Assembly: GCF_004027225.2 (NCBI RefSeq)
Contig: NC_044278.2
Span: forward strand, 53,769,411-53,833,410
Origin: Strigops habroptila
Lineage: Eukaryota; Chordata; Aves; Psittaciformes; Psittacidae
DNA: 64,000 nucleotides
Direction: 5' to 3'
Shown here: one piece after another, positions 22,431 through 34,054 of the stretch
Position numbering within the stretch: position 1 is the stretch's first letter
How the letters are laid out: each line of letters starts with the position of its first letter
Program-made: the position numbers and the translations under genes
The notes under the pieces: model-generated
Told to the model about the DNA's origin: nothing
Seen by the model: the letters and a program-made list of their open reading frames with translations, nothing else
The model's database searches: none

Positions 22431-23887
22431 CCCAGATGCACCTACCCCTCAGCAGATGCACAAGGGAAAGGGTGAATATGGTTATGTAGTTAAAGAGAAA
22501 ACTTTCTCACTACGTTTGTACAGAGTGATTTTTCATGCTATTATCTCTAGTTTTCCCAAGTTTGTCATCCCAAACTACTTTTAAAAATGTCATTTTACCT
22601 TTAATAAATGCTCACCTTCCTTTTGGAAACTTCCTTTCCTGTTGATCTGGAAACATTTAGCAAGCCTATATTCTGTGCTGCAGCTGCAAAAATATCCTTC
22701 AGAGAAGGATTCACTTACCAGCACCATGACTCCTGTGTCAGACCAGCTGCCTGGGATTCTTCTACCTGGTCATATTAAAAATGGCTGATGATGCTGGATT
22801 TCTCTCTTTTCCCTCGAGGGTTTTTTTTTTTTTTTTTTTTTTGTGGATAAATGGAACTGGTTTAGGTTCAACTCCAGATCACCTCAGATCCTTTTATAAT
22901 AGCATTAATTTTTTCCTTTTAATTAGAATTTAAACTTTCTTCTCCTCCTTTTTTTTTTTTGCTCTTAAAGAAATTTTTCATCCCCATTGTTGCAGAAAAA
23001 GTTTTGAAGATATGAATTTCAGTGAATGACAATCCATAAAGCAAGTATTTAAGAAAAAAAATCTGATTTTTAAAACAACCTCTTTGTATTTCTCATTTAG
23101 GATTTCTACAGATGAGACTGGCAGTAGGACTTCCAGGTTAAAGTGATAAGGAATAAAAATACAGTATTACTTTCTGGTCCCATGCTCTAATTCTGCCACA
23201 TTTAATTTGAAAGGTCTGTAGGCATAGCTAGCAATACCCTAGACTTAATCAGTTAGAGCATCAATTGCGCAAACTGGTACTAACTCAGACTCATGTTTTA
23301 ATTGTTCTAACCTCTACACCCACAGAAATGAAATAGTTATTTCTCTTTATGAGGAACTGGGGTGTATGTGTGGGGAGATTAATTTTATACTCATTTGTTA
23401 TTGGGTTTCATCTAAGCTTCACTCTAAAATAGTTTGGTTTCATATACTGAGTATACCAGGGCCGGTTTTAGGAAGATACATGCTGAATATATGCTCAGAA
23501 ATGGCAGTAATGAGTTTAACTTACTGTTATACCCATGAGTTAAGACTTGGTGTCTGGAGTAAGTCACAAAAGATGGGATTCAATCTAAAATGTAGGTGTC
23601 TGGGTTAATCTTGTCAACTAGGGAGAGATGGGCACTTCTAGAAAGAGATTTAATTTTATTCCAGGACAGCTATTTCAGATACATGGGACAGACTGCCCTC
23701 CGGACAAAGATAATGTGATTCTTAGCCACAAAACTGCTGCAGTATCAGTTGATTAGCACTTGAGCTTTAAACTCACTCTTATCTGGCCTCGTAGGGTAAA
23801 GGAAGATGAAAATGAAATGGTATCTTAGCTGACAAAACAAGGGTGAAGGTTGCTACCAGCTATAGCTGAGCCTAAGAGAAATTGTTC
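22431..23887. other. Non-coding stretch with T runs
   Basis: The stretch holds a run of 22 T at 22821-22842, next to the palindrome CCCTCGAGGG (22811-22820), and a second T run near 22950-22960. No gene is recognised. Confidence 0.6.
22821..22842 (-). repeat. Poly(T) run
   Basis: There are 22 consecutive T. Read on the minus strand it could be the tail of a retroposed copy, but the bases before it match no known gene or SINE that I can name. Confidence 0.9.
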
Positions 23888-24186
23888 ATAGAATCAACCA
23901 GGTTGGAAAAGTCCCAACCGTTACCCCAGCACTGCCAAGCCCGTCACTAAACCATGTCACTGAGGGACTCACCTATCCAGTTTCTGAACACTTCCAGGGA
24001 CAGTGATTCCACCACTGCCCTGGGCAGCCTGTGCCAATGGTTGAGCACCCTCTCAGTGAAGAATTTGTTCCTAATATCCAATCTAAACTTCCCCTGATGC
24101 AGCTTGAGGCTGTTACCTCTTGTCCTATCACTTCTGACTTGGGAAAGGAGACCAACCACCTCCATCCTCTCCATCAGTTGTTTGTA
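23888..24186 (-). mobile_element. CR1 LINE, 5'-truncated 3' end
   Basis: On the minus strand this encodes the end of CR1 ORF2 (GKFRLDIRNKFFTERVLNHW, then HRLPRAVVESLSLEVFRNW), followed by a 3' UTR ending CCAACCTGGTTGATTCTATGA. The coding part is open for about 80 codons with no stop, so the copy is only moderately decayed. The 5' end is truncated near 24186. The subfamily differs from the 7.5-kb copy in its 3' end (AACCTGGTTGATTC instead of CCTTTCCAACC). Confidence 0.93.
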
Positions 24187-26269
24187 CAACTGGCCAAGTC
24201 GGAGTCACGCAAAGTAGCGGTGGCAGTGAAGAGGGAACTGAGGGAAATGTTTGGATTGCAATTGCTCCTGCACATCTGCAGTTCCGTGCTGGACTGTGTC
24301 TTGGCTTTGGCCAAGAGGTGGCAGGTCCCTGATGGTGGTCAAAGCTCCCCAGCTGCTCTTTGATCTGACAGTCAAAGCAGAGGCCCTTGAAGATGTTTCA
24401 GGCTCCCCGAGTTGTCGCAGTCTCCTCTGCAGCATTCTGAAAGTGTATTTCAGGGGACAGAGCCCTGCATTGCATCCAGCCAGAGCCTGCTGAAGGGAAA
24501 GAAGATAGGGAGAGGGGGGATAAGGAGCAAAGACTTTGAAATCAGCAATTTTGATTTTACTGAAGCTGAACTGGCATAAGTTACAACAACAGAGGAGCCT
24601 TGGAAGAGGGAGGGTTGGCCGTCCCTCCTGCTGCTTCTCTTCCCTTCCCTGGGACAGCAATTGTTTGCTCCTGCCTTGTTCTGGCAGGAGCAGGAGGATG
24701 TTTGTGGTGCCAGCTCTTGCTGTTAGGGAAGGGACAGGACAGCGCATATCGAAAAGGGAGAGCCAGCGACTTCTGCAGTGAAGGAGGATCTTGCAGCACG
24801 TGGGAGCAAGGCTTCAGGGTTTCATGCTCATGAAGGTGCATAACTTTGTATGGGAAAGGAAGGTGGTGTCAGTTGAGGATGATGTGTGATGAAGAAAATT
24901 GGCTTACTAAACAATGACATTTAAATGCATTCAGTGTAGCTCAATGAGCTGCAATTACTGATGTACTAGCCTTGATTTTTATCCCGTTTCCTGAAATCCT
25001 TTCTCCTGTAGAAGTTTGGGTATTCCCTAATGCTTCCTCATTAGGGAATGCAAACTAACTGTGTCATTAAATTGCTGATTTAGAAAACATGTTTCATTTT
25101 TCCCCATTGTTATGAAAAACAATAGATGAGCTGAAACCTGCAGGAAGTGTCCCTTATCATCCCCAGCCACGGGCTCATTAAACACACAGCCTCTCACATT
25201 TGCAGCTATGTTTCTAGAATCAGAAATTACAAACAAGTTACTACTTATTAATAAAAGCTGAGGCTGCCCCTCATCTGTGTATGTAGGAGTTGACAAGGAA
25301 GATGAATAATATTCTCCATACCTGAGCAGGAGGAATCTGCAGGATAGAAAATCCAATACAAATTAGCTCATGCTTTGGGAACCAGGGAAACACAAAATAT
25401 TTTGATCTTCTGGAGGCTTACACATGCTCAACGACTTGAAAATCTACCTGCCATCTAGCTGCCACTGTAAGTTCAAAATCCTTACATTTCCCACCAAGAC
25501 CTTAAAGTTAAGGTTAAAGATACTTCAGCAGTTGATGGGGCAAAAGAAATCAAACCCAGAGAAAAGTTTGCTTCAGGTCCTAGCAGAGGCCTTTTCATTT
25601 CACAAAACTATAGTGCTAGACTACGTAGGAAACAAAGAATTCCTGGAAAATATTTTTTTCCCCAATTTTCCCTTTTCTCGTTTGGCTCCTAGCTGCTTTT
25701 TAGGAGTTTGTTCAGTGATGAATTGGTCAGTGAGGACCAAGGAAAATGCTGCTGCAGATGCTTTTGGACTGAATTTTTACTGTCAGTCAGCCAAACTGGC
25801 TTGTTTCTCTGTCACTGGATCAAGGTTTCCCAAAAGATTCCAGGTCGCATAGGAGAAGCAGTGGCTCATAGTGGTCCAGCAGATGGCCATCTCAACTGGG
25901 GTAGATATTGCTGCTTTCAGTGTGTCTGTTAGAGCTACAGAAATATGCTGGAGCCTTGCTCCAAACGGCTTCAGATTTAAACGCTCGCTCATGGGTGTAT
26001 TGTACTGCAGCTATAGTAAATGCTCCCATACTTGCCACCAGCCAGAGAGCTGCGAGCCCCTCTTGGTGATCTGCTCCCTTACCTTCAAGGGAAGGGAGCT
26101 CAAGCTGGCATTTGGCTGCTGCGGTCAGACATGTGATATTTACATGTGCAGCATACAGCCTGCAGGAGGATTTCAGTGCCCATTGAACAAGTGAGAACTC
26201 CTGCGTCTGTTGTGTTAGTAGCTTGGCACCGTGGCAGAAGTCATGAGGAGGGACTGTTACCTGTCTCCT
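24187..26269. other. Non-coding stretch, partly GC-rich
   Basis: Between 24200 and 24850 the base composition is GC-richer and frames are open on both strands (180 codons on the minus strand, 24205-24747). The predicted peptide has no domain that I recognise, and the length is expected from composition. Frames at 25424-25852 (plus) and 25892-26314 (minus) are likewise unsupported. Confidence 0.5.
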
Positions 26270-26312
26270 GTTAGAACAAGTCCAGAGGAGGGCCAAAAGG
26301 ATGATAAGGGAC
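26270..26312 (+). mobile_element. CR1 LINE fragment (short, internal)
   Basis: AGAACAAGTCCAGAGGAGGGC, followed by CAAAAGGATGATAAGGGAC, resembles the CR1 segment that reads roughly AGTCCAGAGGAGGGCCACAAAGATGATCAGAGG. Only about 43 bases survive, and they are followed by a poly(A)/AC-rich tract. Confidence 0.55.
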
Positions 26313-26325
26313 AATATGCCTTATC

Positions 26326-26482
26326 AAAAAAAAAAAAAAACCCCAAACAAAACAACAAAAAACAAAACAAAACAGAACAAAAAAACCCGCCCTCTCAAAA
26401 AACCAACCAACCAACCAACCAACCAACCAAAAACCCCTCCAAAACAAAACAAAAAACCTCCAAACAAACCAAAACAAAACAT
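26326..26482 (+). repeat. A/C-rich low-complexity tract with (CCAA)n core
   Basis: Fifteen A are followed by AAAC/AAAAC units. A clean (CCAA)n array of about seven units lies at about 26402-26430, and more AAAC sequence follows to 26482. Open frames across it on both strands are artefacts of composition. Confidence 0.92.
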
Positions 26483-29400
26483 AGGTTTAAATCCCACTAA
26501 ATTTAAGCAATATGAACATGTAAAGCACCTCTTAACCAAAATCCTGTTAGCAAGAAATGGACTGAATCCAGGGTGGCAAGAGAAAATGGAACTGGAGAAG
26601 ATAGAGGAATAATAATTGAGAGGGAATAAAAACATACATTAATGGAAACATTTATTTGGTGGAACAGCTCTTAAGAGTACCCAAGAGAACATCCTTTCCT
26701 GATGCATTATGTACAAATGCCAAAATTGCTATTAAAACTGGGAGATATATTAAACATTGAAGAAAATGAGTTTTAAAAATAAATATTTATTTATGGAAGA
26801 AAATGCATAGTATTTGCCAAGACAAAAATAAAGTTTTTCTGGCATGTAAGGGAACTTGCTGCTTAAATATGTATAATACATACATTTTAAAAAGAAATAA
26901 AATGGGTTTATTCTTTACCCATTTGGCCTTCTATCATAAAAAAGGGTCTTCTATTCTTATCTAGAAGAGTAATTTCAGAAGAGATCACCAAATCCATCCT
27001 ACCGCTGTGGCAGCATTAGCTAACAAAGCAGGGGAGATGCCCAAGAGTGAACGCTGCACGCTGCCGTGCCAGCCCTTTGCTTGCTCACTTCCCTACCAGC
27101 CCAGGCTCCTGTCATGTTCCCTGTAGCTGCTGTATGCCTCGGGCTCCCTCTGTGAGATTCCGCTTTAACTGACGCGGAGCTCTTTGCTGTGTATCAGGAG
27201 AGCCTATGTTGCTTGCTGTCTTCAGGAAGGAGCCAGCTCTTCAGCTCCATGCTCTGACGTCCTGCACGGTTGCCTTTTGCAGAGAGAGGCAGTGCTCTGG
27301 TTCTGGTCACATGTAGCAGCCTCGGGCAATGCCCAGGAACTGTTCCCTTGATGCTGCAAATATCTGAGATGTTCAGGACTACTCCTCTGGTGTGCGTCGT
27401 CTTCAAGTTTTCACTTCCACTTTGGAAGATACACTGCACTTTTCAGCACAGGAATGACAGACAGCAGCTCACTTTAATGTGTTTGTTGCCCTGAGCTATA
27501 TTTTGCTTAAGAAACATCACTTAGGTTAGAGACTCTGCTTTAGCTCACAGGTCTTTTTGTGTTTTCTCCCTGCTCGCTAGCAATGGCATCACAATTATTC
27601 AAAACGTTTTACTGAAAACTTCTCACTTCCCCTCGTACACAATTTGGGGAAACCAAAAAGCACACTAGCACTTTCAAGTGTGTTTTGTGTAAGATTTTTA
27701 TGATGTGCTATATGCTTAATACAGTGATAGCAGTAATCCAGTTAGCCTATGTTGCCAAATTGAAGAGTTTGTTTTGGGTTATATAAGCTTTGCTGGCATT
27801 AAAGAGTCTCCACTTTGATCTCGTTGTTTATTATTTTGCTACAAAGAGTTTCATCAAAAGGCACAAATGAAGATCTGCAGATACATTCCTGAGACATGCA
27901 ATGGAAATGAAGATATGCCAAGAACTTCCTGAGAGAAGAACTGCAGAACTGAAATACATTTAATCTGGAAGAGATACACAATATAATTTTATTTGAGACC
28001 TGAAAAGACTGCTATTTTAGAGCTCAGATTGCAAAAACCACAGAAGAGGGTACGTTGCTCTCTGCCAGAACATGATTGCAACTTCTCTGAGAGAGAATTA
28101 TTGGCACTAAATACAGCTCAGTGTGAATAGCAAGAAAGGAGCTGATCTTCCTTGGCATCAGAATACTCCAGGATATGAATTAGAAATGCAAGGTATACAT
28201 TAGTGCAAGGGCCCTGCACCCTGCTGGACTACATTTCTTGGGCTTAAAAAAAAAAATTCTTCTAAAGCTTCTTTCCCGTTCTCATTGTTAAAGGAAATGA
28301 CTGAAGACAATACAATAAACATTCAGTCATGTAGCAAAGAAATATCTGGACTGAGAGCAAAATTCTTTGTTACCTGGGTCAAGGGTAAGTACAGATGAGT
28401 TTATAGAGCCTGCAGTTAAAAATGGAATGGCAAGAAGACACGCAGGTTAGCTTTAATCTGTCTACGTAAATTTGGTTTCCTCTTTGCAGTCAGTACTTGC
28501 ATTGTTGATACATTCACTATTAACACTTTGTATGTGCGTTTTCTAATGGTGCCGATGATTTTATCAACCATTTATGGTCATGGCCCACCATGTTGTGTAG
28601 CCTCTAGTATCTGAAATGTATGGCAAAGCATAGCACAGCAGAAAATCAACCTGGTGCTTTGCACCTCTCCTCTTTCTGGGAACTAGCCTTACAGCCTCAC
28701 CTGCTTCCCAAAGTTTGGCTCTAGGTCCATGTCTGCTGCCAAGGAGCACCAGTCACAAAAGCGGCTCTATGGGGCTCAGCTGCGCCCCGTGGGAGCCCGA
28801 GTTGTGCTGCAGCTGGAGTGCTGCAAGCATCCAAGACAGCAGGCTTGCATTGAGGCTGCTGCTCCTCTGGAAAGCTGCAGCTGACAGGGCACCTGCCACA
28901 GCAAGTGCCCTGGACCTGGTTCTCCTCCGGCTGCCTGGGCTCTCCTAAAAGGCTTCCCGAGACGTCCAGCTTCCTTCCATGCCTCTTTCCCATCTTGGCT
29001 GCCCTTGGTGCTTACTGCACATCCAGAGGTTCTGCACTCCTTGCATTCCCTCTTAGCTGGCTCCGTGCGCCCTTTGAGCATCCCAAGAGCCATGGGTTCT
29101 TCCCTGACTCACCCCAAAATCCCTTCCCTGCCCCGAGTGGGAGCATTTTGCATGCACAGCTTTGCAAGAAAAGCAACGAGGATGTAAGGAGCAAAGCTGT
29201 AGCCCCATGAGGATGGCAGTAAGCATGGAATCGTTCCAGGAGCTGCAGTGGTTTTACTCCCACCTCAGCAGAACTGTGAATACAATTTAACCCTCACATT
29301 TTTTTAATCTTATGACTCTCAGGAATAATTACAAGTTTGAAAGTACTGTCAGGTGCTTGTATCATAGGAGTAGGATCCAGGTTTCTGATTTGAGCTTCAA

Positions 29401-30499
29401 TAGAGAGATCTTTGGAAATACGTACCACCTTCTCTCTCACATGCCGCTTCCTTTCTGCAAGAAATAGCACTAAATCTTTTTGTATGTTGCTAAAAGGATT
29501 TCTTAGCTAATGTGTGGCTAGAAAAACCAAAAGCATTTTTGGGTGTAACTGCCATACAATTAATAATTAATGAGCAGTAAAATCATCTGATTTTTTTTGT
29601 TGTTTTTCCATTTTCTTGAAAAGAAAGGGAAAAACCAGATTTCTGTTGAGACACGGATGACACCTTTAAGCAACGGTGAATGATAAATTAAGAAACTGGG
29701 TGGAGTGCTTCCTTCCTGTAATCCGTTTGTAATCAGTGAGAAGTTAGAGACAAATAGGACGCCTTACATAACGTCTGAAAAACAACTTTCTTATAGTTAA
29801 AAGAAAAAGAAAGAGGCTCTCCCACCTCCCAGGTGGGCCTAGTCCTGAGTCCTCTCAAAGGACTGGACTTCCTCTGCCTCGGCAGGTGGAATTGCTTGTG
29901 CTGGCCAGCTGATAACTCACCTTTTGTTTTCCCTTCTTGTTCAATAGGCAGGCTTGTTTCTCGCACAGCTAGTGCTGGGGGTAGAAGTAAACATGTCTTC
30001 AAGGGGCTTTCAGTGTCAGTCGAGACTTGACAGCATCTGCTTACCCAAACATGGGTGAATATATTTTTCCAGCAGCTGTGTGATACAAGAAGGGGACAGA
30101 GGGCTAAAAAAACCCCAGAACCACCAGGGGTTCCCACTGTCCTGTATGAGACAGCCACAGCCTTGCTTTTCAGCCCCTGCTGCTCTAGAGCTAATGGCTG
30201 CTCCATATTCCAGTTTGTCACATCCTACATCTGGGCAACAAAACAAACAAAATCCCATTTTCCAAATAGGTGCAAAACAAAACTGAAACACTTCAGTTGT
30301 TGAAAACAAAAAGCAAAAACAAACCCAAAGTATTAAAAAGCTATTATTTTTAACCACAGAAAAATACTTCCGTAAGATGAGCATATTGACTTTTGGCCAT
30401 TTTCCTGCCTGTTTTGTCAAAGAGTTAGAGAGCACAGTTACAATGAAGTAGGAAGTCAGGCAGCCTGAAGAAAGGCTTCCCACTTGCACATCCTTCATC
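26483..30499. other. Non-coding stretch, no gene recognised
   Basis: The stretch contains a modest CpG cluster at about 27000-27180 (about 8 CpG) and a GC-richer patch at 28680-29260 with overlapping open frames on both strands, none recognisable. The remainder is ordinary AT-rich sequence. Confidence 0.55.
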
Positions 30500-30550
30500 T
30501 GAGGTTGGACAAGATGATCTTTAAAGGCCCCTTCCATCCCGGTCCATTCT
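30500..30550 (+). mobile_element. CR1 LINE 3'-terminal fragment
   Basis: GAGGTTGGACAAGATGATCTT, followed by TAAAGGCCCCTTCCATCCCGG and TCCATTCTG, is the last 50 bases of a CR1 3' UTR. No ORF2 sequence is left. The 202-codon minus-strand ORF at 30016-30624 runs antisense through it and is therefore not a credible gene. Confidence 0.8.
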
Positions 30551-33500
30551 GAGGTATATCCATGAGCTTGGTTAATCAGGGAACAGGAAGACAGGAAGCA
30601 TTGGTTTCCTGCCAGTCTGCCCACCAGTCACTCAAGTGTCTGAGCTGGCTGAGGTCTGGCAGGAAACAAGCCTTGCTTGTGACTGAGGTAACCAAACAAC
30701 CTTGATGACCACCAGCAAAAGTTTTGCTGCACCTATATATCCCCAATAACAGAGTTTTTGGCCAAAGCCTTGCCCCTACTGACTTCAGTTGGTCAGTCCC
30801 CAAGTGTTTCAAGGCATCCTCCCAGAAACTGAGGTCCAAGAGTGCATCCACTTTGGGAAAACTGTAGTTGAAGTGGTCTTACTAGCACCTCCTAGGAACT
30901 ACGGGGCAAAGCTCAATTGCTTCAACCACATGACTGCAGAGGGACTGCCAGACCACTGCCTTCTGCAGAACCATAGGGATTTGTCTCTTGACCCACTTTT
31001 TGGGAGGGCTTCAGAGAAATGTGTGTGTGGCCATGTCAGCAGAGAGCATCGTGTCTGTCTAATCTTGGGGCTCCAGCAGGTGCCTGAAAAATGGCAACGA
31101 GTGAGTGCGTTTTCCCCCAACCCAACTTACCCAAGCTTCTGGTCACTCTGCTTGTCTCTGTATGGGAGAAAGTTCTCTCTGCAAAATGCAGTAACCCAAT
31201 GAACTGAGGTCTGGATCCTGCCTCTTCCCAACCCTTCTCCCACAGAAATATTACTTGAGGTGCTTAGTCCTGAGTCCAGTCCTTAAGTTAGCTGAAATTT
31301 AAATATGTCTTTAACAAAGATAAATGACAAACAGAATTGGACTTCATATGACTGGTGGAAAAATACCTCCAATAATTAAATAGAAAGGAAGAAATTCTCA
31401 TCTCTGCTTTATTTCTTTCTTGCTTATTTAATGTCCCCTTTACACTGCCTGGGAAAATTAAGGGAGGCCCACTTATGTGGGGATCATACCCTGAAATAGA
31501 AATAATAGCAAGGGGAAGTCACTGTTAAAGTCTGCTGAGTGTCAGGATTATCAAACCGAAATCTGCCAAGTAGTAGATGTTAGTCGGACCAGCAATCTGT
31601 CAGCAAACACACAGTTTTCTAAACAATTTCAAAAGCAGTTGTTAGTATTCTCGAATCTGAGTCAATTCAAGACAAGTTTCTAGCCAGTTTGTGTTGTACA
31701 GGTGGTTTTATTCAGAGAAAGCTTGTGTACTGCTGCACTTCCCTGCAGTCTGCAATGCAGGCAGTGATCAAACCTGCAGTGACAGGGTGGTCAACACCTT
31801 TAAATCCCTGGCATACTGAGGATTGTGGATAAAAATTTCAAGAATTTTCAATGAATCGAAAAGTGTATGTTATTTTGTGCTGATGAAAATTTCATTTTCA
31901 GCCCAAATGCATCTTTTTATTTGGAAATTTTTTCCTAAAAATGACAGTGCTAGATTCACAGGCATGCTGTGAGCTGGCAGCCACAGACCTGGAAGCAGAG
32001 CTCTGGTGCTTCACAAAGTGGACTTTAGTTTCAACAGCAGGAAACTGAGGCATCTCTTGGTTCTTGGTCCAATCACCACCTCTCTCCCAGGAAGAGTCAC
32101 CAGTAACCAGACTGCAGATTCAATCTGCACAGAGAGTAGTTCAATATTTTATACAGTGTAGAGCAGGAAAGACAAATTCTGCATCTGGACTTGCACTTTG
32201 ATGCATGCCAGAGTGCATCTGATGAGCCTGGTTATTCCTCAGTCAAAACCTGTGCCCTCTGCCTACTCCTGCCTAAGGCTCTTTCCCCTTTTCCCTGCTC
32301 CCCTGCTTCTCCTGCCCCCTTACCCATCATAGAGTATTCATTCCCCTCTGCCATCTGTTATCACTCTCCCTCGCTTTGTCCCCAGACGTTTTTGCATCCC
32401 TTGCTTGCAGTAAGGTCTCACTCACCTGTTCCTACTCTGCCTCCACACAGCACAGGAACCCTTGGCAGGCTGCAAGAAAAACACCTGCCAGGAGTCTCAT
32501 CTGGAGAATGCCTCCAGTTTTGCGTAGAAACCAAGGGGCATGTATGAGTGTGTTTGGAGGTGGAGGAGATGTACAGGATCTCAAAGTTCTCATGTGTAAC
32601 CAGGACACACCTCAGTGTAAAACGTAGGAAGTTTTCCTGGATGTGATAAACAGATCTAGTCGGAAAGATCCTGACCCCAAACTACACTTCAGTGACTGAA
32701 ATGCTCCCACAGGCAATGGAAGGCCTTTCTTAAGCAAAGCAAAGACCCATATAATGTACTACTGCAATTGCCACTGCACTAGGCAGCACTCATTTCCTAT
32801 GACAGAAATTTCCTAGGCTGAAATGAAAATATGTCAGTTTGAAATCACTGAAAAGAATCTTCTCGGCTTTGAGTATTTTCCCTTCATTTTCTCTTGAGCA
32901 AAACTACATGAACCTGCATTTTTGGGGATGAATAATTATCAGTTCAAATGTTTTGTTCCGATGAAGGCTGTGTCATTGGACAAGGAAGCAGGTCACACCT
33001 CCCTGTGCAAGGAAAAACTGTTAGGTGGGTTTTTTCACCACACTACCCCTTCATGGGCCTAAGACATCTGGATACTGAATTTAACTTTTACAGTACTTGG
33101 CCAAGATTGTCTGCTTATTCCCTGGAGAGTTAACAGGAGTGTCTTCTTTCTGGAGAGCTCCACAGGTGTTTGCATGTTAGCACTGGAATGGACAATCAGT
33201 CATAACTGAGGTCTGGAGTTTCATCAGATGTGTGACGGCATCATAGCACAGCCAGCTCAATGGCATGGGAAAAAAAAAGTTTTGTCACCTGGATGATGAG
33301 TGCAAAGTAATGTATTCTGTCTGTCCTTGTCACTGTTGGCATTATAATTCAGTTCTGAGCTCTGGGGTGGGTGGATGTTGGGTGTTTTTTCTCTATTTTT
33401 ATGCAACAGCATAATATGTCCTGAGGCTGGGGATCCCTCAAGGCTTTGAGTAAATCAGATCCCAATCTGTGTCTGCTTCCTCTGGTCACCAGGAGCCAGA

Positions 33501-34009
33501 GCCATATTCAGGTTGCCCTCAAGGTTGGTGCAGATTTGCCCTAGAGGAAGGTCTCTGTACTAGAGATAAACTGGGGAGCTTTCTAACATCACTTCTTTAA
33601 AAAAGTCTAAAATACTACCAGAGTAGTGTAAAATGTCTCACACAAAAGTCATGTCCTCGTCTCCCAGGATAATATAGTTGAAGTGGAGATTCTTACCAAG
33701 AAAGGCAGGAACCCAAAAAACTTCATAGCCTGCTTGAGATGGCTCCAGGGAGGACTCGCAAGATGAACTTGTGACCCTACTGAGCTCAGTAAGAAGCTGA
33801 CTATGGACTTACAGAGAGCTGGAACTTCACCTAAAGGAAACTGATCTATAAAAATTCACAGCATTGCTCATAATCATTCTGAAAGACGTGATTAGTTTTC
33901 AGAGTGATGCTTTCTTATAATCTACTTGCTTTCTGATGAAATTTTAACATGGCAAAATGAGTCCCATCAAATTGATTACCTTGTAATAGTACTACTACTT
34001 GTAATACTA

Positions 34010-34054
34010 ATTAATGATGATGATCATGATAATTATGATAATGATAATAATAAA
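34010..34054. repeat. Degenerate GAT/AAT microsatellite
   Basis: Repeated GATGAT, GATAAT and AATAAT units with interruptions cover about 45 bases. Confidence 0.75.

Noticed and set aside
22844..22875. tRNA-like B box (GGTTCAACTCC) next to a T run
   Set aside because: No A box at a suitable distance and no cloverleaf can be formed; the T run precedes it instead of following it.
30016..30624. 202-codon minus-strand ORF, the longest outside AKAP17A apart from its first coding exon
   Set aside because: It runs antisense through a CR1 3' end and has no recognisable domain, so chance is the best explanation.
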